Assembly (NCBI GenBank): GCA_007026445.1
Contig: VDMD01000169.1
Span: 1-42,931, forward strand
DNA from: Schizophyllum amplum
Lineage: Eukaryota > Basidiomycota > Agaricomycetes > Agaricales > Schizophyllaceae
Reading direction: 5' to 3'
Length of the DNA stretch: 42,931 nt
Position numbers and translations under genes: made by a program. The notes beneath the pieces are model-generated. The model ran no database searches and was not told where the DNA came from. It saw only the letters and a list, made by a program, of their open reading frames with translations. How positions within the stretch are numbered: position 1 is the first letter of the stretch; every line of letters begins with the position of its first letter. Shown here in pieces: positions 1 to 8,419 of this stretch.

Positions 1-99
1 TACAACGACTTGAAAGTACGATGCAATGGCTTTACATTGAAGTTGAACTTGCTGAACTCGCGTGACTGTGAGAAGCTTGGCGCGGCGTTGAGAGGGCGC

Positions 100-475
100 G
101 GGGACTCGGGCATGAAAGGCACAGACGGCGTTGTATTCGGCACAAGTGATTCGACCCACAGGACTCGCAGAATGAGCCCTCCCTCTCCACATAGAACGAT
201 TGGCACTGGTCATCCGAGTGCGTGCGCGCTTTCGCGATGTCGATAGCTGAAGAATCAAGGCAACGACGAGCGACGCGCGCTCTGCAGTCCTTGGGAATGA
301 AAGGCACAAACACGGTTGTATTTCGGCTACCTACGACTACCTACATGAAGCTTACCGCGCCACCGGGTCCCTTGTCCTCCAAAAACCCTCAGATAGCCCT
401 CCCTCTCGCACAGAACGATAGGCACTCATCGTCCGAGTGCGCGCGGCTTTCGCGATGTCGATAGCTGAGAAAACA
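100..475. repeat. Internal degenerate tandem repeat within copy A
   Basis: Blocks recur about 190-220 bp apart: ATGAAAGGCACA followed by a GTTGTATT motif at about 111 and 297, CCCTCCCTCTC...AGAACGAT at about 178 and 400, and TTCGCGATGTCGATAGCTGA at about 231 and 446. This is an old two-unit tandem duplication with indels, upstream of the TATA box at 625. The same structure is present in copy B (about 11340-11710). No convincing coding sequence was seen in it. Confidence 0.7.
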
Positions 476-624
476 AGGTGAGTGCAGTCAGTGCATCCAC
501 GCCCAAGACCGCATACTCGGCTGCCTTTCGCACAAGCTCGCGCTATCCCTTGAGACGCGGGCACCCTCGCAGTCCCGCACTCGTCGCGACCGAGTAGGCG
601 GGCAGCGGCCGGCAGGGCGAGGAG

Positions 625-632
625 TATAAAAG
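625..632 (+). promoter_or_regulatory. TATA box, copy A
   Basis: TATAAAAG is followed by a pyrimidine-rich stretch, as expected of a fungal core promoter firing rightward. It is conserved at 11862 in copy B. The transcript would run toward the 3' end of the minus-strand transcription factor. The first downstream ATG opens only a very short frame, so the product is unknown and may be noncoding. Confidence 0.55.
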
Positions 633-848
633 CCCTCCCCTCTCACCCTTCTTTCACCATTCCTCCCCCTTCCTCTTGCCGCTCGTGCTCGCCGCCGCCA
701 GTCGTGCCGTCGTCCGTCGTTGCGCTGCTGGAGGGGGTTATGCTGCTGGTATGCGGGGGCTATGTCCGTCGAGAGCCCACTCGTCGGAGGCTCGTCGTCT
801 CGTCAGTACCTACACTCACCCGTACCTACTCGTAGTCGTCGTGGCACG

Positions 849-891
849 CCCCCGGACATGGGCCCCTGTAGGGGGAACCCATGTCCGGGGG
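849..891. other. Perfect 14-bp inverted repeat (hairpin), copy A
   Basis: CCCCCGGACATGGG at 849-862 is followed 15 nt later by its exact reverse complement at 878-891. The spacer itself contains a small CCCCT/AGGGG stem. It lies about 220 nt downstream of the TATA box and is retained unchanged in copy B at 12094-12136. Confidence 0.9.
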
Positions 892-964
892 CCCACAAAA
901 GGAGGGATGGGCGCTAGACACCTATCAAAATCCATGCCGGTTCAGCGCGCTAAACATCACGTGA

Positions 965-2283
965 GAGCCTGGGGGCCGTGGACTTACACGAGCACACGAG
1001 CTGGACGACGGGGATGTGCTCTGCTTGCGAGAACATTTGGTCCAAGGAGGCCGGGCTCGGCCCGCAGATGAGCAACTCGTCGTATGTCGAGCTGCGTGCG
1101 CGGCGGGTGAGAACGTGCGACTTCGAACGACCACAAAACGTACAAAGGAAGACTCTTTCCCGCATTCATCGCATAGACGGCGAGGAGAGACTGCAACAAG
1201 ATCAGCACAATCCGACGTCGCTGGTCCTGGTTGACTGACCAAGAAGCCGCGCCACTGCAGACAGGACGTGTCCCTTGAGGATACATCAGGCAGCTGGCAG
1301 ACGGCCTCGATGACGCCGAGCTCGGAGAGCGTGCGCAGCTGCCACACTGCGGCGGCCGCCCACGGATGCGTGCTGTTCGGCGTGTAGGCTGTCTGATGCT
1401 CAGCACAACGGTATACAAGGCAGAAGAATAAGCACTTACTCACGTCTAGGACGTTGAGGAGGAAGCAAGAGGTGGCGTTCTCGATGGAAGCAAAGGAGGT
1501 AATGCCGTCCTGGTGCGCCTGGCGTACGGCCTCGCCGTACAGTCGGGCGGATAGCAGCTTCCGCCGGGCGCCAAGCTCGCCCATCTGCGGAGAGCCTAGG
1601 GGTGCGGACGAGACTGCATCCCATTTGAGATGAGCGGCGGAGAATCGGCCGCCGCTGGGATCGTAGCCGACGTATGAGGGCTCGACGGACACGAGGGACG
1701 CGGCGGCGAGGATGCAGAGGGTGAGGATGCGCTTCTGCGGGGCGTGAGAGCGAAAGTCCCATCCGCAACTCGTCATCTGATCCTTGTAGCTGAGCAAGGG
1801 GACGAGGGGAGTGGGGGAAGGCATGCTGAGTGCAATTACTGAAGGCACGCGTGAGATGGAGCTGGCAATGAATTTTGGTACGCACTTTCGAGGGCATCCT
1901 GTATGAGGTTTCCTGGGATGAGCTCATGCGCGCTGGCGACAGAGGGAAGGACGAGGGAATGACATGCGTTGGGCGCAGGTCCGGGGGAACTCGAACTCGA
2001 GCTCTCGCTCGCCGCTTCCTGACGCGCTTTATTGGCGAGAGCCTTTGCGCCAGTTCCTCGAGCCTTCCTGGGATGAATTGTCGTGGTGCAACTGGCCGAG
2101 TGTGAGCTCCATTCAGCAACAAAAGGGGCGGTGAACGCACTGAATTCCCTTTTCCAAGCAGCGAGGGCATGGCTTCGCATCCGGCTGAGGGTGACATATG
2201 ACCCTCTTTGCTTTGCAGTAATCGCAGACGCGTTTCTTCTTGTGATTCTGCGCGTCGTCGGCGCGGTCGTCGTGGACGTTCAT
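965..2283 (-). pseudogene. Zn2Cys6 transcription factor, 3'-truncated copy
   Basis: This is the copy A counterpart of the intact regulator at 12304-14272. The start codon (2283), the cysteine-rich DNA-binding exon and the splice sites of the first introns are kept, so the N-terminal two thirds could still be translated. A 12-bp in-frame deletion near the end of the sixth exon and a deletion of about 732 bp at 971-981 remove the acceptor of the last intron and the whole final exon (about 200 residues and the stop). The remaining message would run into unrelated sequence. It is probably a pseudogene; a truncated DNA-binding protein that competes with the full copy cannot be excluded. Confidence 0.8.
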
Positions 2284-2900
2284 GGACGGGAGAGCCTACG
2301 TCGGTAAGCATGATTGTGATGAGCGCGGAAGACGCTTGCGCGGCGGTGCGGCAGCGCCACCGTAGCGCCCGGCCCGGCATTCCACGGTCTTGGCGCTCCC
2401 CTTGTTTACCCCCGACGCCGACGGGCCAGCGCCAGATGCCCAATGCAATACCCTCCCTTGACTGCGCTGTTTGCAGTGGAATCTCATCCCACACTACGAT
2501 TCCCGGATCGTATGCCAGACGTCGATCGGGGACTGCTGACCTTTGCCAAGCTGAAGGTAGCTCAACCGTCACAGAGGCGGAACAGGACTGGTTGCGCCAG
2601 TGTCACTCGTGCGTAGCGTGTCCCTGAACACCGAGATTCTAGGTCACGACATACCTTCGCTCGAGCGCACGCTCTGGCAGTCTCCGAGGCTCCTCTCAAA
2701 GCTGCGGCAGGCGACCCGCGAAAGGGCAAGAACGCACTGAGAACAGTAAACTACCTTCATGCTATATCAGACGATTCCGTACAACGGCTCGACACCTCTC
2801 ATCGCCCCTTCCACACTGTGGCCACTGCTCGCGCGCGTGCACAAATCAGGCGAGAATCATTCATTTCCTACTTACTCGCAATGCCTACGTCGTCGTATAT
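2284..2900. other. Upstream flank of the TF copy and duplication end
   Basis: This is 5' flanking DNA of the minus-strand regulator. TA at 2305-2306 is the empty target site of the MITE present in copy B. From 2396 to 2710 the sequence matches 17022-17490 less closely. The duplication ends near 2710. From there to 2900 nothing was recognised apart from an AT-rich TATATAATAT stretch near 2896. Confidence 0.6.
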
Positions 2901-2924
2901 AATATCCCTCCCTTCGTTGAGGCC

Positions 2925-3540
2925 CCCTCCCTCTCCCCCCTCCACCCTCGCAAGACGCCCCCTCACCCTCGTATACACCCCCCTCACCCTCGTATACACC
3001 CCCCTCATCCTCGTATACATCCCCCTCACCCTCGCAGACATCTCCCTCACCCCCCGGATACTCCTCCCTCACCCTCGTAAACCCCCCCCCCCCCCTCCGC
3101 CAAATTCGCGAATGCTTCCTCCTCTCCATCGTCTCATCAGCCCCCTCCATGTTCCTATTAGCCCCCCTCCGCCTTTGAAAATAACCCCCCTCCACCTTAC
3201 AGTTGCCCCCTCCACCTTACAGTTGCCCCCTCCACCTTACAGTTGCCCCCTCCACCTTCACAGACTCCCCCTCGCCTTCACAGACTCCCCATCCCCTTCA
3301 CAGACGCCCCTCCGCCTTCGCAGGTGCCGCATACAACCCCCCTCCCGCATTCGCAGGGGCCCCCTCCACCCTCTCAGTCGCCCCCTCACCTTGCAGTCGC
3401 CCCCCTCCGCCTTCGCAGTGCCCCCTCCCCCCTCCGCCTTCGCAGTGTCCCCCTCCACCGCAGTGCCCCCCTTTTCGCCCCCGCAGACGCCCCCCCCCCC
3501 CCCCTCACCCTCGCAGACGCCCCCCTTCATCTTGCAGACC
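2925..3540. repeat. C-rich minisatellite array (G-rich on minus strand)
   Basis: This is a strongly C-rich, G-poor array of degenerate units of about 20-21 bp. 2960-3080 repeats a CTCACCCTCGTATACACCCC type unit. 3191-3250 contains three exact copies of a 20-bp unit (TCCACCTTACAGTTGCCCCC). 3255-3540 has CTTCACAGACTCCCC-like and CTTCGCAGTGCCCCC-like units. The minus strand therefore carries dense G-runs with G-quadruplex potential. Long proline-rich or glycine/glutamate-rich frames here are by-products of the repeat. Confidence 0.9.
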
Positions 3541-3559
3541 AGAAACATAAACTTGGCGC

Positions 3560-4140
3560 TCCCAAACAGCGGATTAACACGACGCCCTTCAACAGCGAGA
3601 CAATACGACGCCCTATAACGGCGAAACAATACGACGCCCGCCACAGCGAGGTATCACGACGCCTCCAACGGCAATACAATACGACACCCTATCACGGCGA
3701 GGCATCACGACGACGTGCAGCGGCGACCACGGTGACGACCGACCACGACCACGGTCAGGACGACCACGGCGACGCCGCAAATATATGCGGCCCTGATGAT
3801 GAGTATGTGCAGCGCGAGTGGAGGCGGCGGGACGGATCTGGCGTTGAGAAGGGGCGTGTCGCCGTCGACGGTGAGATACAGGCGTCATCGTCGACGGTGA
3901 GATAAAGGCGACATCGTCGACGGCGAGATAAAGTCGTTGACGTCGACGTCGAGATAAAGGCACCGTCGTCGACGTCGAAGTAAAGGCACCGTCGTCGACG
4001 TCGAGATAAAGACGCCATCGTCATAGTAAAGGCGCCGTCGTCGAAGTAAAGACGCCGTCTTCAAAGTAAAGGCGCCATCGTCCGAAGTAAAGGCGCTGTC
4101 GTCAAAATAAAGGGCCGTTGTCGACGTCGAGATCGTGCCG
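3560..4140. repeat. Two decaying minisatellite arrays
   Basis: From about 3560 to 3715, units around CAATACGACGCC with CACGGCGA/CAGCGAG linkers recur. From about 3860 to 4135 a GTCGACGTCGAGATAAAGG(C) type unit of roughly 20-28 bp recurs ten or more times, with progressive divergence and shortening toward the right. No gene is supported. Confidence 0.8.
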
Positions 4141-4236
4141 CCCTCGTCCGCACGCCCTTCACCACGCACATATCTGCCTGACAAGTTTAGTAAATAGATG
4201 ATGTGGAAATATAGGATGACGCTCACTATATTAACT

Positions 4237-4366
4237 CGGACGTGAGGGGACGCGGCGACGGGCGGACGTGAGGAGATGCGGCGACCGCCGGACGTGAAGG
4301 GACGCGGCGACGGCCGGACGTGAAGGGACGCGGCGACGGCCCGACGTGAAGGGAAAGCGGCGAGGC
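4237..4366. repeat. 26-bp tandem repeat, five copies
   Basis: Units start at 4237, 4263, 4289, 4315 and 4341, exactly 26 bp apart. Each begins CGGACGTGA (last copy CCGACGTGA) and contains GGGACGCGGCGACGG or a near variant. The third and fourth copies are identical or nearly so, indicating recent slippage or unequal exchange. Confidence 0.95.
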
Positions 4367-4427
4367 AGGTCATCTACGAAAAGTGATAGCAAGGAAAAGT
4401 CAATACGATAATTGACAAAGGGGACAT

Positions 4428-4682
4428 GATATAAATCGACCCACCGGTCGGGTAAGCCGTGTCGTTAGAGTGAGGACGGAGAAGGGGAGCGCTGTGGGTG
4501 TTTGCAAAGTTGCTGTGCGGCGGGGAGCGAGGGCGACCGTGGCATCGGGGACGAGGGCGACGGTGGCGTTGAGAGCGGAGGAGACGATGGTAGGAGCGAG
4601 GGCGAGAGCAATGGCGAGGGCGAGGGCGACAGCGACAGCGAGACCAGGGCGAATCAGTCCTGAATCAAGCGTTCAATAAACG
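4428..4682 (+). other. Possible very short transcription unit (TATA...AATAAA)
   Basis: A TATAAAT motif near 4430 lies about 40 nt upstream of an ATG at 4470. It opens a 69-codon frame rich in alternating Ala and Arg and closed by a TAA inside AATAAA at about 4675. The spacing of promoter, ATG and polyadenylation-like signal is tidy, but the frame is low complexity, being a GAGGGCGAC-type repeat. It may be chance or a small nonautonomous element. Confidence 0.25.
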
Positions 4683-4899
4683 ATGCTCAACGACATGAAC
4701 AGCGAAATACGCACTGTGATTGATAACCCTGACCTCCTTGCCGAGGTTGACCGGGATCGCCTCTGACGGTGATCTCCTCACTAGCGCACGACGCACGCAG
4801 TCACCGTCCTACCTGCCTGCAATAGAAAAGTCAACAAACAAAACCCGCCACGAACCGGACACAAACTCACCAGTCATCGTCGTGAGCGTAGACGTCGGT

Positions 4900-5745
4900 G
4901 GGCGCACGAGGGGAGGTGACGGCGGCCAGGTCGAGGCGAGCCGAGTTACAGGGCAAAGTCGGCGACGCCGACGTCGAGCTCAAGACAAAGTCAGCAAGGG
5001 TAAGTGGGGACAAGGGGAGACAGCGAAAGCGCTGCCTCAATCACCCCCCACCCCTCGACTCTTATACACTGCCAGCATCGTTAGCCTTTCCAACCTCCTT
5101 GAAACAACGTCAGACGGGTACCGAGCAGCCCCCCGAGAATCGGGGGCCGAGATCGACTTACGAAAGCGCGGAAGATTTGGTGGCGCGGGGCCACGCGCGC
5201 GGCCGCGTTCAGGAGGTTCGACTTTTGAACATTCATCGCGCAGTCGGTTTCCCCGGGTCGGCGATTGCAGCGCGCCGTCGTCGAGTCCAGGGTACATTGC
5301 TGCGCGTCCGAGGGGATGGGCTGGCGATACCGGAGGCTGTAGTATTTTGCGTGGTTCGAAGCGCCGCGTCGCGTCGCGTTCGCGCCGTCCTGAGTGAGCT
5401 TTGCGTCAAGGAAAGCCTCGTAATGCAGTATGAACACGCACCCCGGTTCTTGCTTGACGTGTCCCGCAGCCGAGAACCCCGCAAAAGCGCCCCACGAAAA
5501 TCGAGGTGGACGTTGAAGACGACCACGTAAGGCCCCTTCCCCATTGGGAGTTCCTTGTTGTTGAACAATGCGGCGTCCACGAACGCGCCTCCCGCGTCGT
5601 CCTCCTCCTCTCTCGAGCTCAGCCCGGGTACGATAATGCTCGGGGACCTCGGAGACACGTGTGTCCGCCGTGTCCAGGTAGAATTGGTGCTCCCTGCGCT
5701 CTGTAAGTTGCTGTGTATGGGCGGGGAAATGAAAACGAACATGGC
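4900..5745 (-). pseudogene. Unrecognised coding remnant
   Basis: On the minus strand a 169-codon frame (5233-5742) holds a natural-looking stretch around residues 60-90, including LPMGKGPYVVVFNVHLDFRG. Shortly after, another minus frame continues plausibly (GCVFILHYEAFLDAKLTQ), but the join needs a frame shift with no good intron between the frames. I do not recognise the family. The most likely reading is a broken gene; overlapping plus-strand frames look like shadows. Confidence 0.3.
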
Positions 5746-5959
5746 GAGGATGCGAGGGCAGCGCGCAATCTTCCGCTGCGGGTCGGCGTTACGTGGGGCC
5801 GAACAAGCTACCGCTAGACGACCCGAACTCGCGGCGAGCGCGGAAATGGACGACAGTGGGGTGGAAGATTCGGCAGCCAGACAGGGAGTATGCGCGATGG
5901 CGAGTGCGTGCGACCCTCGGCGGTCGGCAGGTAGTCGTACGCAAGCTCCAACCTCCTGA

Positions 5960-6410
5960 ATGAGTCAATGGCGTTTCAGGTAGCTCGGGCGGGGGAGGAA
6001 TTGGGAGTGCGGTGAGGTGAGGGACGACGAGGAAGGGATGGCGTACTGTGCGTGGTGTAGCGTGCGGACGCGTTGTAAGCTTTGTAGAGAGCGTACCACG
6101 TATGTCATAAACAACATGTCGTACAGGTGTCAGTCGTCGGACGCGAGATGCGTATGATACGAGCGACGCGAAAACGACGCCACATAATAAAATCGACGCT
6201 CTTCGCGTACTAGCACTCGCTGCGTTATACGGTGAGAGCTATAGCACCGTGAGACACGCCCAGTTCACCCTGTACAGTCGTTTTTGGGTGAGAAATATTT
6301 TAGGCGGGCATGTCAACTTACGAGGATGAAGACGTCGAGTTCTACATGCAAACATCCTAGACCTTCCGGAACGATAAGACAGAACGCTGATCTCGCCCAT
6401 CGGCGCATAT
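5960..6410. other. No gene seen
   Basis: There is no frame with convincing protein character, splice structure or repeat. The stretch 6090-6250 is less GC-rich than its surroundings. Confidence 0.4.
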
Positions 6411-6850
6411 CTCCCGAGTTATGAAGCGGGGATACGTTGAACAAACATCCGCGCGACCCATCGCGGCACTTGGCGAGGGCGCGCTCGCGCTCCGGACGGT
6501 AGAGATGCGCGTATTGCGTGCGGTTCTGAATGTTCCGAGAATTCCAGCGGATCCGGGACGGTGGCGGCGCCCCAAAACTCTAGATAGTTATCGGAGGATG
6601 AGTGGAACCGAAAAGCGCCTTGTCCGAGGCGGCGGAGGCAAGCGATGGGTGGGATGGACGTGGATGATGGGGACAAGTTGAACTTCGGCGCGTCGGACCG
6701 GCTGCGACGATCATGATTCATGTTGTTCCCGACCGTCATCATCGCCCGCGAACGGTGTCCACGTCGACCTCGACGCTCCGTCTTGAATTCAGACTCAATA
6801 CTTATCATTGCTTTGCTTGAGACCGTGTGGAGCAGCCTCAAAAAACGCTA
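6411..6850. pseudogene. Decayed repeat/gene fragment, copy 1
   Basis: 6521-6730 is recognisably related to 7905-8115. Both share a TGTTCCG(A/G)GAATTCCAGCGGATCC core, followed by a GGCGGCGC block, a GTTGAACTTCGGCG-like block (AAGTT(G/C)AACTTCGGCG) and a GATCATGATT/GCAGCCATTG region. On the plus strand both read, with breaks, as FREFQRI... and VELRRV/VELREV segments. Frames are interrupted in both copies. The family is not recognised. Confidence 0.4.
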
Positions 6851-7064
6851 CTGGCCTCTCGGTCGACCAGCAAGCGCTCGAGTGGCGCACGCTCTCCTCA
6901 AGGTCACCCGAATAGCACGTCAAGTCCGAGGACCGTCCTGATCGGCTACGTACAGCAAGACTATCTCGATTGCCTTGCCGCCGGGCCCTGATCTACGGGC
7001 TCAGGACGTCATCAGGCTGAATTAGGTAGGCCTTGTTGCGCCAGCCGCGCACCACGGTGGGCCG

Positions 7065-8150
7065 GTGGCGCGCACAGCGCCTCCGCCGCGAGCGTCTAGC
7101 TCGTGCTCTCGCGTCCCGTATGGCAGCGCATGTCAATTTGGAACAACTCGCATGTCGAGAAACATGTCTAGGGAATATACAAGGTACTCGTCGGTAGCCA
7201 ACGAGATGAGACTCAACGTTGAACATTGTAGACACGACGGACGCAGCGTTCACCGCAGAGCCTCGTGCTTCCGATTTATCAGCGACATCAACGTATTTGG
7301 CTCGCGAGATGAAGAGTCGGCGGAGGAAATGCACGAGGGAGATGTGGAGGTACGGAAGATTCAGGAGGTTGGAAACGTGAGTGATGAACTTACCTCTGTA
7401 AGCAATGTCGGGGTGCGCTACTGCGCTGCTGTCGTTGATGGTGGCGCTGAATGATGCGGACGTAGTGCGATGATGTTCATTTAACTGCGCGCGCGTTCTA
7501 AAGAGGCCCGGAGATGGAAGATTCGGGGTGACAGGTCAGCGGGAAGGTGGGGAAAGGTGGTTGAGCGCGTAAGTTGCACGAGTGACTTTCTGTTGCTGTC
7601 CTTGTCCGTGATCAGCCGCTGACTAGTTGACTATTTACTCATGTAGAAATTAAATCATCATTCCAGTGAGCAAGTAGGCGATGTCGAGTGTGCTGCAGTC
7701 TGGCGTTGCCAAGGTGCGCTCACACAACTCTATACACATGTGGAACTTCCGTCTTGCAAGGGTGGGCCGATCGCATTCTTCATACATTGCTGCCGAGTAG
7801 TATGCATCTTCCGCGCATCAAACATACTGACACCTGTTCAGGAGGTTGGAAAAGCCTGTGCTGGCGCTGCGGAGGGCGAGAACTTTGGCATGGGCGCGCC
7901 ACCAGCAATGTTCCGGGAATTCCAGCGGATCCAGAGCTGCGGCGGCGCTCTGGATTTTCATGAATCCTCGGAAGATTGAGCGGAGCCGAGTAGTACATTT
8001 CTCATTCTGTTTGAGGGAGCGCGCGTCGAGCTGAGGGAGGTGGAAGACTGCCATCAAGTTCAACTTCGGCGTTCGGTCCGTGACGGTCTGTCGGATGCAG
8101 CCATTGTTTTCATTGTTTCTCACCACCGTGACCTCCGCCTGATGAATTTT
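7065..8150 (+). pseudogene. Possible broken multi-exon gene, including fragment copy 2
   Basis: A 129-codon plus frame (7065-7454) ends near a donor-like GTGAGT at about 7378. It shares the segment ATTCAGGAGGTTGGAAA with 7838-7853 (TTCAGGAGGTTGGAAA). From there a second frame runs through the FREFQRI core shared with 6521-6730, then is cut by a TGA at about 7977 before resuming as VELREVEDCHQVQLRR. No domain is recognised. The gene is probably inactivated. Confidence 0.3.
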
Positions 8151-8375
8151 ATAGAGGGATCCACTTCCGTGACTTGGAGCTTACTCTTACAGAACATCAT
8201 TTCTGAACTGTAGCCTTGCACTGACCACAAACTTCAAAGGCTCGCGAGTGAATGGCGGCGTGCCGGGGACTCAACTGCGGCCGAATAGCGAGGCCTTTGT
8301 TGACGATCGGGGCGCCCAGATCTACCACGTACGAGGGTATGAATCGTGCTCGGCTCCCTTTAGCTCCGATGCTCG

Positions 8376-8383
8376 TATATATA
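8376..8383 (+). promoter_or_regulatory. TATA box for the repeated-exon locus
   Basis: TATATATA lies 44 nt upstream of the ATG at 8420, which begins a frame ending in a consensus GTGAGT donor. Position and spacing suit a fungal core promoter. Confidence 0.5.
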
Positions 8384-8419
8384 CCACTCCGCAGCGAGCT
8401 TGCCTCTTTTTCAACCATC

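Larger units (their letters stand above)
1..2710. repeat. Segmental duplication, copy A
   Basis: This stretch is repeated in the same orientation starting at 11237. Base 1 here matches base 11237, so the left border lies outside the window. Identity is very high, near-identical by eye, up to about 2395. It is clearly lower from 2396 to 2710, which matches 17022-17490 with several indels. Relative to copy B it lacks about 732 bp after position 970, a 392-bp MITE at 2305/2306 and a 2.2-kb insertion near 2395. It contains a TATA promoter, a hairpin and a truncated transcription factor gene. Confidence 0.95.

Noticed and set aside
1436..2572. 378-codon minus-strand frame across the transcription factor in copy A (and 253 codons at 13425-14186)
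   Set aside because: It is a wrong-frame shadow. The zinc cluster and conserved middle region lie in other frames that join with proper introns.
2818..3905. Long proline-rich plus frames and Gly/Glu-rich minus frames
   Set aside because: All follow from the C-rich minisatellite, where several frames stay open because of repeat composition.
3860..4366. CRISPR-like array of repeats and spacers
   Set aside because: Repeats are contiguous degenerate minisatellites without unique equal-length spacers, and the genome is eukaryotic.
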